Below, piece after piece: positions 12,339-23,958 of a stretch of 64,000 nt of DNA. Position 1 is the first letter of the stretch. Every line of letters begins with the position of its first letter. The notes beneath the pieces are model-generated. The model saw only the letters and a list, made by a program, of their open reading frames with translations, made no database searches and was not told the origin of the DNA. The position numbers and the translations under genes were made by a program. Source of the DNA: Mycobacterium sp. MYCO198283. Its GTDB lineage: Bacteria; Actinomycetota; Actinomycetes; Mycobacteriales; Mycobacteriaceae. The stretch is taken from assembly GCF_021213805.1 (NCBI RefSeq), contig NZ_JAJQJI010000007.1, forward strand, positions 186,001 to 250,000. The letters are read 5' to 3'.

Positions 12339-13261
12339 TCCCGGCCCAGATCCCGGTGCAGCACCCGCACCGTTAGCGCCTCGTTGGGCGCCAGCCGCGC
12401 GGCCAGCGCCTCGGCCATGGCCACGCTGCGGTGCTTTCCCCCGGTGCACCCGATCGCGACCGTCATGTAGCGCTTCCCCTCCCGCCGATACCCCTCCACC
12501 ACCAGCGACAGCAGCCGATGGTAGGTCCGCAGGAACTCGTCGGCGCCGGGCTGGCCGAGCACGTAGTCGCGCACGGCCGGGTGCTGCCCGGTGTGGTCGC
12601 GCAGCTCGTCGACCCAGTGCGGGTTCGGCAGGAACCGCACGTCCATCACCGTGTCGGCGTCCATCGGCAGGCCGTACTTGAACCCGAACGACTCGACGGT
12701 GACGTGGGTCTGCGGCGGGGTGTCGCCGCCGAACGCCCGCTCGATCGCCGCGCGCAGCGCGGGCACCGGCAGCGCCGAGGTGTCGATGACGAGGTCGGCG
12801 GCCGCCCGCAGCTGCGCGAGCATCGCCCGCTCGGCCGCGATGCCCTCCGCGAGCGTCTGGCTGCCCTGCAGCGGATGGCTGCGCCGGTTCTGCTCGTAGC
12901 GGCGCACCAGGATGTCGTCGGACGCTTCGAGGAACAGCACCCGCGGCGTGATGTTGCGGGCCGCCAACTCGTCGCGCACCGAATCCAGGTCGCCGGTGAA
13001 ACCGCGCGACCGCACATCCATCACCACCGCGAGCTGCGTGATCCGCGAACCCGCCGCCAGCCCCAGCTCCACCATGCGGGCGATCAGCTCCGGCGGCAGG
13101 TTGTCGGCGACATACCAGCCCAGGTCCTCCAGCACCTTCGCCGCGGTGCCACGGCCGGCACCCGACAGACCCGTCACCAGCACCACGTCGATGTCCGGTT
13201 CTCCGCGGTCGGCGTCGCGTGCGGCCAGCGTGCCCCCCTCGCCCGTGCCGTGGTCTGTCAT
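12335..13261 (-). CDS. rapZ: RapZ family nucleotide-binding protein
   Basis: 308 aa. P-loop protein of the RapZ/YvcJ family; in E. coli it is an RNA-binding adaptor for glmZ decay, while the role in actinobacteria is unsettled. Walker A is at residues 31-39, GLSGAGRGT, where the usual GKS/T Lys is Arg. Also seen: [11 protein letters not shown], the [23 protein letters not shown] segment, [20 protein letters not shown] and the C-terminal [15 protein letters not shown] at 13261 overlaps the uvrC TGA. The K-to-R change also occurs, as I recall, in the M. tuberculosis homologue. Confidence 0.95.
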   Translation of the reverse strand: MTDHGTGEGGTLAARDADRGEPDIDVVLVTGLSGAGRGTAAKVLEDLGWYVADNLPPELIARMVELGLAAGSRITQLAVVMDVRSRGFTGDLDSVRDELAARNITPRVLFLEASDDILVRRYEQNRRSHPLQGSQTLAEGIAAERAMLAQLRAAADLVIDTSALPVPALRAAIERAFGGDTPPQTHVTVESFGFKYGLPMDADTVMDVRFLPNPHWVDELRDHTGQHPAVRDYVLGQPGADEFLRTYHRLLSLVVEGYRREGKRYMTVAIGCTGGKHRSVAMAEALAARLAPNEALTVRVLHRDLGRE

Positions 13262-15312
13262 CCGGATGCCTGCTCCACCGTCGGTTGTGACCGCACTCCA
13301 CCGTCGCCGTCGGGTTCCGCCCCGAATCGATCATCGCCGATCGGCGAGACCGCCGCCGCCGATCCCGGCGATTCCCCCGTCGCTTCGCTCGCCCCCAGAG
13401 CCGCCAGGACGGCCCGCGCCGTCGCCTCACCGATCCCCGGCACCGCGGTGATCTCCTCGACCGTCGCGTCCTTGAGCTGGGCCACCGACCCGAAGTGCGT
13501 CACCAACGCCTTGCGGCGGTGCTCACCGAGCCCCCGGATGGAATCGAGCGCCGACGCGGTCATCCGCTTCGACCGCCGGCTGCGGTGGTAGGCGATCGCA
13601 AACCGGTGCGCCTCGTCGCGCACCCGCTGCAGCAGGTACAGCCCTTCGCTGTTGCGCGGCATGATCACCGGGTCGGGTTCGGCCGGCACCCACACCTCCT
13701 CCAGCCGCTTCGCCAGCCCGATGACCGCCACATCGGTGACGCCCAGCTCGTCGAGCACCGCCTGCGCCGCGTTGACCTGCGGTGCACCGCCGTCGACGAT
13801 GTACAGGTTCGGCGGGTAGGCAAATCTCCTCGCCCGGCCGTCGTCGTTCACACCGGCCGGTCGCTGCGCGTCGTGCACGTGGCGCAGGAACCGCCGCCGC
13901 GTCACCTCCGCGATCGACGCGACATCGTCGGAGCGGCCGTCGCCGGCCGCCTCCCGGATCGCGAAGTGGCGGTAGTCGGACTTGCGCGGCAGCCCGTCCT
14001 CGAACACCACCAGCGACGCCACCACGTCGGTGCCCTGCACGTGGCTGACGTCCACGCACTCGATGCGCAGCGGCGCCTCCGACAGCCCGAGCGCCTCCTG
14101 AATGCTCTGCAAGGCAGCCGATCTGGCGTTGAAGTCACCCGCGCGCTTCAACTTGTGTTGGGCGAGAGCGTGTTTGGCATTGTGTTGCACGGTCTCCGCC
14201 AGCGCTTTCTTGTCGCCGCGGCGCGGAACCCGCAGCGACACCCGCGATCCGCGCAACTCGGTCAACCAGGCGGCCAGCTCGTCGGCGTTGGAGGGCAGGC
14301 AGGGCACCAGCACCTGCTTGGGCACCGGGTTGGTCGCCTCGTCGGCCGCACCGCCCAGCTCGGCCTGCTCGGCGTAGAACTGCGTGACGAACTGCTCGAC
14401 GAGCTGCTCCTGCCCCGACTCGTCGCCGGGTTCGCCGGACTTCTCCACCACCCAGCCGCGTTGGCCGCGCACCCGGCCGCCGCGGACGTGGAACACCTGC
14501 ACCGCGGCTTCCAGCTCGTCGTCGGCGAACGCCACGACGTCGGCGTCGGTGCCGTCGCCGAACACCACGGTCTGCTTCTCGAGCGCGCGGCGCAGCGCAC
14601 CGAGGTCGTCGCGCAGCCGCGCCGCCCGCTCGAAGTCCAGCTGCTCGGCCGCGGCGTTCATCTGCTGCTCGAGCTGGCGGGCGAACCGGTCGGTCTTGCC
14701 GGACAGGAAGTCGCAGAAGTCCAGGACGATCTCGCGATGCTCCTCGGCGCTCACCCGGCCGACGCACGGCGCCGAGCACTTGTCGATGTAGCCGAGCAGG
14801 CAGGGGCGGTCGATCTGACGGTGCCGCTTGAACACCCCCGCCGAGCAGGTGCGGGCCGGGAACACGCGCGTCAGCAGGTCGAGCGTCTCGCGGATGGCCC
14901 AGGCGTGCGAATACGGCCCGAAGTAGCGCACCCCCTTGCGGCGCGGCCCGCGGTACACCATCAGCCGCGGATACTCCTCGTTCAGCGTGACGGCGAGCGC
15001 CGGATACGACTTGTCGTCGCGGTAGCGGACGTTGAACCGCGGGTCGAACTCCTTGATCCAGTTGTACTCCAGCTGCAGCGCCTCGACCTCGGTGGTCACC
15101 ACGGTCCACTCGACCTTCGCGGCGGTGGTCACCATCTGCCGGGTGCGGGGGTGCAGGCTCGACAGGTCGGCGAAGTAGGACGTCAGCCGGCTGCGGAGGC
15201 TTTTCGCCTTGCCGACGTAGATGACCCGGCCGTTCGGGTCGCTGAAGCGGTAGACCCCCGGCTCGACCGGGATGGATCCGGGCGCCGGACGGTAGCTCGC
15301 GGGGTCAGGCAC
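13258..15312 (-). CDS. uvrC: Excinuclease ABC subunit C
   Basis: 684 aa. Makes both incisions in UvrABC nucleotide excision repair. Domain order: GIY-YIG nuclease in residues 15-95 ([19 protein letters not shown]), Cys-containing linker ([13 protein letters not shown]), UvrB-interacting segment near residue 215, RNase H-like C-terminal nuclease ([38 protein letters not shown]), and helix-hairpin-helix ([18 protein letters not shown]) near residue 645. The last 35 residues are variable. GTG at 15312 follows TAACCT by 6 nt, so the operon mRNA is probably leaderless. Confidence 0.97.
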   Translation of the reverse strand: MPDPASYRPAPGSIPVEPGVYRFSDPNGRVIYVGKAKSLRSRLTSYFADLSSLHPRTRQMVTTAAKVEWTVVTTEVEALQLEYNWIKEFDPRFNVRYRDDKSYPALAVTLNEEYPRLMVYRGPRRKGVRYFGPYSHAWAIRETLDLLTRVFPARTCSAGVFKRHRQIDRPCLLGYIDKCSAPCVGRVSAEEHREIVLDFCDFLSGKTDRFARQLEQQMNAAAEQLDFERAARLRDDLGALRRALEKQTVVFGDGTDADVVAFADDELEAAVQVFHVRGGRVRGQRGWVVEKSGEPGDESGQEQLVEQFVTQFYAEQAELGGAADEATNPVPKQVLVPCLPSNADELAAWLTELRGSRVSLRVPRRGDKKALAETVQHNAKHALAQHKLKRAGDFNARSAALQSIQEALGLSEAPLRIECVDVSHVQGTDVVASLVVFEDGLPRKSDYRHFAIREAAGDGRSDDVASIAEVTRRRFLRHVHDAQRPAGVNDDGRARRFAYPPNLYIVDGGAPQVNAAQAVLDELGVTDVAVIGLAKRLEEVWVPAEPDPVIMPRNSEGLYLLQRVRDEAHRFAIAYHRSRRSKRMTASALDSIRGLGEHRRKALVTHFGSVAQLKDATVEEITAVPGIGEATARAVLAALGASEATGESPGSAAAVSPIGDDRFGAEPDGDGGVRSQPTVEQASG

Positions 15313-15318
15313 TGTTCC

Positions 15319-15324
15319 AGGTTA
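15319..15324 (-). promoter_or_regulatory. -10 box of the uvrC operon (leaderless)
   Basis: TAACCT, six nucleotides before the uvrC GTG. The opposite-strand -10 of the acetyltransferase gene lies at 15362-15367, so the two divergent promoters share a 61-nt intergenic space. Confidence 0.6.
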
Positions 15325-15361
15325 GTACCGGTTCGGCAGCGGCCCGTCGGGCCGACTCGGC

Positions 15362-15367
15362 TACCGT
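15362..15367 (+). promoter_or_regulatory. -10 box of the GNAT gene (leaderless)
   Basis: TACCGT with six nucleotides to the GTG at 15374, predicting a leaderless transcript. Confidence 0.6.
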
Positions 15368-15373
15368 CGGCTG

Positions 15374-15821
15374 GTGACCGTGCGGGTCGACAAGCTCACC
15401 GTGGCCGAGTGGCAGGCCTTCGCGCGGCTGCGGCTGCGGGCGCTGTCGGATGCCTTCGGTCTCGACGACCCGCTGTACCGGCGCGAGGCACAGTTCACCG
15501 CCGGGCAGTGGCGGCGCCGCATCGCCGAACACGCCCAATTCGTGGTGTATGTGCACAACCACCCGGTGGGTCTGATCGCCGGACACCGGGAGAACGCCGA
15601 CACGGTCTACCTGTACTCGCTGTGGCTGGCGCCGGAGGCCCGCGGGCGCAACCTCTCCCACGCCCTGGTGGACGCCGCGCTGACGTGGGCGCGCGAGCAG
15701 CAGGTGCGGGCGGTGACACTGCGGGTCGCCGTCGACAACGACGTGGCGCGGGGGCTGTACGAGACGTTCGGCTTCACCCGCGTCGGCGCCGCCGACGGCG
15801 ACGGCGAGGTCGCGATGCGCC

Positions 15822-15835
<14 letters not shown>
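15374..15835 (+). CDS. GNAT family N-acetyltransferase
   Basis: 153 aa. Acetyl-CoA-dependent acyltransferase fold with the motif A region LWLAPEARGRNLSHALVDAAL (residues 80-100; the loop is a degenerate Q/RxxGxA) followed by the strand VTLRVAVDNDVARGLYETFGF, typical of the family (N-x-x-A-x-x-x-Y-x-x-x-G-F). The substrate cannot be inferred. The GTG start is set by the leaderless promoter. It runs divergently from uvrC and overlaps the 3' end of the PH-domain gene by 14 nt. Confidence 0.88.
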
Positions 15836-18060
<2,225 letters not shown>

Positions 18061-18164
18061 GGCCGGTCGTTACCTCCAATGCGGGCCGGTGGCGCGGCGT
18101 CGGCAGCGCGCCGGGCAAGGCCCTGACACGAGTATGGCGCAGCGGCGCGACCCGGTGCGAACCG

Positions 18165-18800
18165 CTAACCGTCCGCCGCCATCAGCCGCTCGACGTACTT
18201 GGCGATGACGTCGACCTCGAGGTTGACCTCGCCGCCCACCGGAACGTTGGCCAGCGTGGTCACCTCGAGCGTGGTCGGGATCAGCGACACCTCGAACCAG
18301 TCTCGCGCCGTGTCGGTTTCGGCGCTGTCGTGGTTGGCCGACGACCCGATCGCCGACACCGTGAGCGCCACCCCGTCGACCGCGATCGAGCCCTTCTCCA
18401 CGACGTAGCGGGTGAGCTGCGGCGGCAGCGCGATCCGCACCACCTCCCAGTGCTGGGACGGCGTGCGCGAAATCACCCTGCCGGTGCCGTCGACGTGGCC
18501 CTGGACGATGTGGCCGCCCAGCCGGCTCGCCGGCGTCACGGCCCGCTCCAGGTTGACCTGCGGCCGGACGTCGGTGTGACGCAGCGTCGAGCGGTTGAGG
18601 GTCTCGGCCATCACGTCGGTGGTGAACTGGCCGTCGTCGAGCAGCTCCACGACCGTCAGGCACACGCCGTTGACGGCGATCGAATCGCCGGGCGCGGCGT
18701 CGCTGGTGACCAGCGGCCCCCGGATCTGCAGCCGGATGGAATCCGGGAGTTCGGTCGTCGCGACGACCCGGCCGACTTCCTCGACGATGCCCGTGAACAC
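18165..18800 (-). CDS. ribC: Riboflavin synthase alpha chain
   Basis: 211 aa. Dismutates two lumazines to riboflavin. Two tandem lumazine-binding repeats are clear: the first begins MFTGIVEEVGRV with SIAVNGVCLTVVEL; the second has GHIVQGHVDGTGRV and SIAVDGVALTVSAIG. Called ribE in some species. The GTG at 18800 is preceded by TAGCCT with six nt between (leaderless). Divergent from lprG. Confidence 0.97.
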   Translation of the reverse strand: MFTGIVEEVGRVVATTELPDSIRLQIRGPLVTSDAAPGDSIAVNGVCLTVVELLDDGQFTTDVMAETLNRSTLRHTDVRPQVNLERAVTPASRLGGHIVQGHVDGTGRVISRTPSQHWEVVRIALPPQLTRYVVEKGSIAVDGVALTVSAIGSSANHDSAETDTARDWFEVSLIPTTLEVTTLANVPVGGEVNLEVDVIAKYVERLMAADG

Positions 18801-18806
18801 CCGTCC

Positions 18807-18812
18807 AGGCTA
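18807..18812 (-). promoter_or_regulatory. -10 box of ribC (leaderless)
   Basis: TAGCCT, six nucleotides upstream of the ribC GTG. This spacing leaves no room for an FMN riboswitch in the transcript. Confidence 0.6.
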
Positions 18813-18858
18813 GTGGGGCGGCGCACCGCGGTCCCACCTCGGCGTCGGAGGCACCCTC

Positions 18859-18864
18859 TACGAT
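18859..18864 (+). promoter_or_regulatory. -10 box of lprG; decides the lprG start
   Basis: TACGAT overlaps the upstream candidate ATG at 18863. With seven further nucleotides the next ATG (18872) falls at the expected transcription start, so the upstream ATG would not be in the mRNA. Confidence 0.6.
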
Positions 18865-18871
18865 GCACAGC

Positions 18872-19585
18872 ATGCCGAAGCGCCGCCTGTCAGCCGTCCT
18901 CGCCGCTGCTCTGCTGTCCGCCGGCCTGCTCGCCGGGTGTTCGAAGGACGGCGGATCGAAGGACACCGGAAACCTGCCCGACGCCGCCACCCTGCTGCAG
19001 CAGTCCAGCGAGACCACCCGCGGCCAGCAGAGCGTCCACCTGCTGCTCCGGACGACGGGGACCCAGGTCCAGGACGCGCTGCCCATCGAGCGCCTCGAAG
19101 GCGACCTGACGAATGTCCCGCAGGTCGCGGCACAGGGCAACGCGGACCTCGGCGGCTCGTTCGCCGGAGCGAAGAACCTGCCGTTCGTCGTGGCGGACGG
19201 CAACCTGTACGCCGCCTTCAACACCGGCGGCCAACCCAAGCTGGTCGGCCCCGCCGCCGAGATCTACGACGTCTCCCTGATCCTCAATCCCGACACCGGC
19301 CTGGCGAACGTGCTCGGCAGCTTCACCGATCCCAAGAGCGAGGGCCGCGACGACGTCGCCGGGGTGAAGACCGTGCGCGTGACGGGCCAGGTGAGCGCCG
19401 ACGCGGTGAACAAGATCGCGCCGGCGCTGGGCGTCACCGAGCCGGTTCCCGGCACCGCGTGGATCCGCGAGGACGGCGACCACGAGCTGGTGCAGGCGAA
19501 ACTGGAACCGTCGTCCGGCAATTCGATCGAGATGACGACGACGGAGTGGGGCAAGCCCGTCACCGTCACCAAGCCGCCCGCCTGA
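18872..19585 (+). CDS. lprG: Lipoprotein LprG, triacylglyceride/lipoglycan carrier
   Basis: About 237 aa. Signal peptide with lipobox L19-L-A-G-C23, so an acylated cell-envelope lipoprotein. The mature part matches LppX/LprG-type proteins ([57 protein letters not shown]). Known LprG binds triacylated lipids in a hydrophobic pocket and works with the P55 transporter. Start at 18872 rather than 18863 because the -10 box overlaps the earlier ATG. Its TGA overlaps the MFS ATG (TGATG), coupling the two. Confidence 0.95.
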   Translation: MPKRRLSAVLAAALLSAGLLAGCSKDGGSKDTGNLPDAATLLQQSSETTRGQQSVHLLLRTTGTQVQDALPIERLEGDLTNVPQVAAQGNADLGGSFAGAKNLPFVVADGNLYAAFNTGGQPKLVGPAAEIYDVSLILNPDTGLANVLGSFTDPKSEGRDDVAGVKTVRVTGQVSADAVNKIAPALGVTEPVPGTAWIREDGDHELVQAKLEPSSGNSIEMTTTEWGKPVTVTKPPA

Positions 19586-21147
19586 TGCGCCACCGTTCGG
19601 CCCCGGCGACCGCTTCCCGCCGCGGTACGGCGATCACCGCCGGCGGGCTGGCCGTGCTGCTGGGCGCGCTCGACACCTATGTGGTCATCACGATCATCAC
19701 CGACATCATGGCGAGCGTCGACATCGCCATCAACGAGATCCAGCGGGTCACACCGATCATCACCTGGTATCTGCTCGGCTACATCGCCGCGATGCCGCTG
19801 CTCGGGAAGGCATCGGATCGCTTCGGGCGCAAGCTGCTGCTGCAGGTGAGTCTGGCCGGCTTCATCGTCGGGTCGATCGTCACCGCGTTGTCGGGCGACC
19901 TCACGCTCATGGTGATCGGCCGCTTCCTGCAGGGCACCGCGAGCGGCGCCATCCTGCCGGTGACCCTGGCACTGGCCGCGGACCTGTGGGCCGAACGCAA
20001 CCGCGCCGCAGTGCTCGGCGGTATCGGCGCCGCCCAGGAACTCGGCAGCGTGCTCGGCCCGGTCTACGGCATCGTGGTGGTGGCCGCCTTCGGCTTCCTC
20101 GACGAGCCCTGGCGGGCGGTGTTCTGGATCAACGTGCCGCTCGGCCTGCTGGGCATGGTGCTGATCCACCTCGCCCTCCCCGGCCGGCAGCGTGAGGACG
20201 ACCCGCCGCCGAAGGTCGACGTGGTCGGCGGGCTGTTGCTCGCCGTCGCCCTGGGACTCACGGTGCTCGGGCTCTACAACCCGGCGCCGGACGGAAAGCA
20301 GATCCTGCCGAGCTGGGGGCTGCCGGTGCTGGCGGCGGCCGCCGTGGCGGCGATCGGATTCCTGCTGTGGGAGCGCTTCGCCCGCACGCGGCTCATCGAG
20401 CCGGCCGGCGTGCAGTGGCGGCCCTTCCTCTGCGCGCTCGGCGCCTCGCTCACCGCGGGCGCCGCCCTGATGGTGACGCTGGTCGACGTCGAGCTGTTCG
20501 CCCGCGGCGTGCTCGAGAAGGACCAGAACGAGGCGGTCGTCGTGCTGATCCGCTTCCTCGTCGCCTTGCCCATCGGCGCGGTCATCGGCGGCTGGCTGGC
20601 CACGCGGGTGGGCGATCGCTTCGTGGGATTCGCCGGCCTGCTCATCGCCGCCGGCGGCTACTGGCTGATCTCGCACTGGGGGGTGGAGCTGTTGTCGGCG
20701 CGCCACGATCTCGGCGTCGTCACGCTGCCCGCGCTCGACACCGACCTCGTCATCGCGGGCCTCGGGTTGGGGCTGGTGATCGGCCCGCTGACCTCGGCCG
20801 CACTGCGGTCGGTTCCGCCGTTCGAACACGGCATCGCATCGTCGGCGGTCGTGGTCGCCCGCATGGTCGGCATGCTCATCGGGGTCGCCGCGCTGAGCGC
20901 CTTCGGGCTCTACCGCTTCTACCAAATCCTCGACAGGCTGCCCATCACGGGCGAGACGCTGGCCGCTCGTGCCGCGTCCATCCGGTTGAACGCCCAACTG
21001 GCCTACGCCGAGCAGTACACCTCGATCTTCCAGATCACCGCCCTCATCTGCGTCGGCGGCGCCGTGCTCGCCCTGTTCATCAACAGCCGCCGCACCGATC
21101 CGGCCGAACCGCGAGCCGTGGCCCACCAGGAGGTTCCGACCCGATGA
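19585..21147 (+). CDS. MFS transporter P55 (Rv1410c-type)
   Basis: 520 aa, about 14 membrane segments. Major facilitator with the motif A loop [10 protein letters not shown] between helices 2 and 3 and motif C-like [16 protein letters not shown] in GALDTYVV (helix 1) is conserved in the DHA2 group. The P55 homologue exports triacylglycerides together with LprG and affects drug tolerance (family knowledge). The ATG at 19585 overlaps the lprG stop by 1 nt, and its own TGA overlaps the next ATG (ATGA). Confidence 0.94.
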   Translation: MRHRSAPATASRRGTAITAGGLAVLLGALDTYVVITIITDIMASVDIAINEIQRVTPIITWYLLGYIAAMPLLGKASDRFGRKLLLQVSLAGFIVGSIVTALSGDLTLMVIGRFLQGTASGAILPVTLALAADLWAERNRAAVLGGIGAAQELGSVLGPVYGIVVVAAFGFLDEPWRAVFWINVPLGLLGMVLIHLALPGRQREDDPPPKVDVVGGLLLAVALGLTVLGLYNPAPDGKQILPSWGLPVLAAAAVAAIGFLLWERFARTRLIEPAGVQWRPFLCALGASLTAGAALMVTLVDVELFARGVLEKDQNEAVVVLIRFLVALPIGAVIGGWLATRVGDRFVGFAGLLIAAGGYWLISHWGVELLSARHDLGVVTLPALDTDLVIAGLGLGLVIGPLTSAALRSVPPFEHGIASSAVVVARMVGMLIGVAALSAFGLYRFYQILDRLPITGETLAARAASIRLNAQLAYAEQYTSIFQITALICVGGAVLALFINSRRTDPAEPRAVAHQEVPTR

Positions 21148-22232
21148 CGAAGATCGTGCTCTACGGCGCCACCGGGTACACCGGCCGGCTGACCGCGGCG
21201 GCGCTGGTCCGCCGCGGCCTGCGGCCGGTGCTGGCGGGACGCAACGCCGAGTCGCTGCGCGCGCTCGCCGACTCCCACGGCGGCCTGCCGGTCGCCACGG
21301 CCGACGCCTCGGATGCGGCGTCGGTCGCCGCGCTGGTGGAGCGCGGCGACGTGCTGCTCACCACCGTCGGCCCGTTCAGCCGGTTCGGCAGGCCCGCCGC
21401 ACAGGCCGCGGTCGACGCCGGCGCGCACTACCTCGACTCGACGGGCGAGCCGGTGTTCATCCGCACGGTCTTCGAGGACTTCGACGGCCCCGCCCGCGCC
21501 GCGCAGATCACCATGCTCACCGCGTTCGGCTACGACTACGTGCCGGGCAACCTCGCGGCGGGCCTGGCGCTCGCCGAGGCCGGCGACCGGGCGACCGCCG
21601 TGGACGTCGGGTACTTCATCGTCGGCCCCACCAAGGCCAGCAAGGGCACCATCACCTCGGCGGCGCAGGCCCTGCTCGACCCCGGCTTCGGCTACCGCGA
21701 CGGCCGGCTGACCACCGAGCCGATGGGCCGCGATCTGCTGAAGTTCACCGCCGGCGGCAAGACGCAGTTCGCGACGTCGCTGGCGGCCTCCGAACAGTTC
21801 TCGCTGCCGCGGGTATATCCGTCGCTGCGCGACGTCCGGGTCGGCATCGGCATGGGCCCGGCCACGCCGGCGGTGTGGGCGGCCAGCCGGGCCGCGCAGC
21901 TCGGCCTCACCATCCCGGGCGCTCGGGACGCGGTGCGGCGCACGGTGATCGCGAAACTGCCCGGCTCGGGCGGCGGTCCCGACGACGAGTACAACGCCCG
22001 ATCGAGCTGCCGGGTCATCGCCGTCGCCCGGTCGGCCGGCGGCGACGAACTCGCGACCGTCACGCTGCGCGGCCCCGCGGTATATCCGCTGACCGCGGAG
22101 CTGCTCGCCTGGGGCGCCGACCAGCTGGCGGCCGGTGCGGCCCGCAGTCCCGGCGCGCTCGGCCCGGTGGAGGCGTTCGGCCTCGACGAGCTGGAGCGGG
22201 GCTGCGCATCGCTGGGGCTGCGCCGGGCCTGA
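21144..22232 (+). CDS. Saccharopine dehydrogenase-like / trans-acting enoyl reductase family protein
   Basis: 362 aa. N-terminal Rossmann fold with the NAD(P) loop GATGYTGRL at residues 8-16, then LAGRNAESL and the [10 protein letters not shown] segment of the saccharopine-reductase-like family. That family includes the trans-acting enoyl reductase Rv2953 used in phthiocerol lipid synthesis. Hydrophobic C-terminal part with no clear membrane helix. It is coupled by ATGA to the P55 gene, so it is probably made with LprG and P55 from one mRNA. That suggests a role in modifying a lipid handled by this export system (inference). Confidence 0.85.
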   Translation: MTKIVLYGATGYTGRLTAAALVRRGLRPVLAGRNAESLRALADSHGGLPVATADASDAASVAALVERGDVLLTTVGPFSRFGRPAAQAAVDAGAHYLDSTGEPVFIRTVFEDFDGPARAAQITMLTAFGYDYVPGNLAAGLALAEAGDRATAVDVGYFIVGPTKASKGTITSAAQALLDPGFGYRDGRLTTEPMGRDLLKFTAGGKTQFATSLAASEQFSLPRVYPSLRDVRVGIGMGPATPAVWAASRAAQLGLTIPGARDAVRRTVIAKLPGSGGGPDDEYNARSSCRVIAVARSAGGDELATVTLRGPAVYPLTAELLAWGADQLAAGAARSPGALGPVEAFGLDELERGCASLGLRRA

Positions 22233-22248
22233 GCCGTCGTCGGCCGCC

Positions 22249-23256
22249 TCAGGGGGTGGCCGGCACCAGCGTCAGCATGGCGTCGTCGCCGATCCGCTCG
22301 ACCGACTCATACCGCCAGCGTGACGCGTCGGCGATGGTCGCCACCCCGACGTCGTCGACCACCGTCACCGGGCCACCGAGCAGCACCGGCGCCACGTAGG
22401 CCAGGATCCGGTCGACGACGCCCGCGCGCAGGAACGCGCCCGCGAGCGTGGGCCCGCCTTCGAGGATGACGTCGGTGTGCTCGGCGAGCGCGGCCAGCAC
22501 CTCGTGCGGGTTGCGGGTGCGCAGCTGCAGTGTCGGTGCGTCGCCGTCGAGGATGCGCACGCCGGCGGGGAGCTCCCGGGTGCCGACCACCACGCGCAGC
22601 GGCTGCCGGCCGGTGAGCGCGCCGTCGGGAGCGCGGGCCGTCAGCTGCGGGTCGTCGGCCAGCACGGTGCCGGTGCCCACGACCACGGCGTCACACCGCG
22701 CGCGGCGGCGGTGGACGTCGGCGCGGGCGGCGTCGCCGGTGATCCAGCGGCTGGTGCGGTCGGCCGCGGCGCTGCGGCCGTCGAGGCTGGCGCCGAACTT
22801 CCAGGTGAGGTGCGGCCGGCCGGTGCGCTGCTTGTGCAGCCACTCGCGCAGCGGACCCGACGCCACCTCCGCCGCCAGCACGCCCGGCCAGACGTCCACT
22901 CCCGCCGCGCGCAACCGCTCGGCGCCGCCCGCGGCGAGCGGGTTGGGGTCGTCCACCGCGAACACCACCCGGGCGATTTCGGCCGCCAGCAGCGCGTCGA
23001 CACACGGCGGGGTGCGGCCGTGGTGGTTGCAGGGTTCCAGCGTGACCACCGCGGTGCCGCCCGCGGCGCGATCCCCGGCCGCGGCCAGCGCGACCACCTC
23101 GGCGTGCGGGCCGCCGGGCGGGCGGGTGCCGCCGGCGCCGGCGACGAGCCCGTCGCGGTCGAGGATCACCGCGCCGACGGGCGGGTTGGGGTAGGTGGTG
23201 CCCTTGACGCGTTCGGCCTCGTCGACGGCGACGGCCATCGCCTCGGCGGGCGTCAC
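22249..23256 (-). CDS. ribD: Bifunctional pyrimidine deaminase/reductase of riboflavin synthesis
   Basis: 335 aa (ribG in mycobacterial nomenclature). N-terminal deaminase with zinc ligands H51 ([10 protein letters not shown]), C76 and C85 ([12 protein letters not shown]). C-terminal reductase with [32 protein letters not shown] and [12 protein letters not shown], and [11 protein letters not shown]. Acts on the product of GTP cyclohydrolase II. The GTG at 23256 overlaps the rpe TGA, so rpe-ribD are coupled. Confidence 0.97.
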   Translation of the reverse strand: MTPAEAMAVAVDEAERVKGTTYPNPPVGAVILDRDGLVAGAGGTRPPGGPHAEVVALAAAGDRAAGGTAVVTLEPCNHHGRTPPCVDALLAAEIARVVFAVDDPNPLAAGGAERLRAAGVDVWPGVLAAEVASGPLREWLHKQRTGRPHLTWKFGASLDGRSAAADRTSRWITGDAARADVHRRRARCDAVVVGTGTVLADDPQLTARAPDGALTGRQPLRVVVGTRELPAGVRILDGDAPTLQLRTRNPHEVLAALAEHTDVILEGGPTLAGAFLRAGVVDRILAYVAPVLLGGPVTVVDDVGVATIADASRWRYESVERIGDDAMLTLVPATP

Positions 23257-23930
23257 GACTGCAGGCGGGGCGCGGCAGCCGCCGCCCGGCGCCGCAGCGC
23301 CGCCACCGCCTCGGCGGGATCCTCGGCGCTGTACACCGCGGAGCCGGCGACGAAGCAGTCGACGCCGGCCTCGGCGGCCAGCTCGATGGTGTCGGCGTTG
23401 ATGCCGCCGTCGATCTCGACCAGCACGGTCAGCTCACCGGAGTCGACGAGCCGGCGGGCGATCCCCACCTTCGCCAGCACCTCGGGGATGAACTGCTGGC
23501 CGCCGAATCCGGGCTCCACGGACATGATGAGCAGGGTGTCGAACTCGCGGAGGATCTCCAGGTAGGGCTCCAGCGGCGTACCGGGCTTCACCGATAGCCC
23601 CGCCTTCGCGCCGGCGGCGCGGATGTCGCGGGCGACGCTCACCGGGTCGTCGGTGGCCTCGGCGTGGAACGTGACATTGTGGGCGCCGGCCTCGGCGTAC
23701 GGCGGCGCCCAGCGGCCCGGGTCCTCGATCATCAGGTGGCAGTCCATCGGGATGTCGGTGACCTTGAGCAGGCTCTCCACGACCGGCAGCCCCAGCGTGA
23801 GGTTCGGCACGAAATGGGCGTCCATGACGTCGACGTGCAACCAGTCGGCGTCGCCGACGGCGTTGGCCTCCTCGCCCAACCGGGCGAAGTCGGCGGCCAG
23901 GATGGACGGCGCGATCAGCGGGCTCGGCAT
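23253..23930 (-). CDS. rpe: Ribulose-phosphate 3-epimerase
   Basis: 225 aa TIM barrel. Interconverts ribulose-5-P and xylulose-5-P. Metal ligands are in [19 protein letters not shown] and [19 protein letters not shown] and EIDGGIN are the phosphate/metal-binding loops. The ATG at 23930 has TAAGCT 7 nt before it, so the rpe-ribD mRNA probably begins at the start codon. rsmB ends 28 nt upstream. Confidence 0.97.
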   Translation of the reverse strand: MPSPLIAPSILAADFARLGEEANAVGDADWLHVDVMDAHFVPNLTLGLPVVESLLKVTDIPMDCHLMIEDPGRWAPPYAEAGAHNVTFHAEATDDPVSVARDIRAAGAKAGLSVKPGTPLEPYLEILREFDTLLIMSVEPGFGGQQFIPEVLAKVGIARRLVDSGELTVLVEIDGGINADTIELAAEAGVDCFVAGSAVYSAEDPAEAVAALRRRAAAAAPRLQS

Positions 23931-23937
23931 GGCCGTC

Positions 23938-23943
23938 AGCTTA
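23938..23943 (-). promoter_or_regulatory. -10 box of rpe-ribD (leaderless)
   Basis: TAAGCT seven nucleotides before the rpe ATG, in the 28-nt gap after rsmB. Confidence 0.55.
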
Positions 23944-23958
23944 GTGACCGGCCGCTGC

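Noticed and set aside
18061..18164. FMN riboswitch upstream of riboflavin genes
   Set aside because: ribC appears leaderless, and the 104-nt gap between ribC and ribBA lacks the RFN element sequences.
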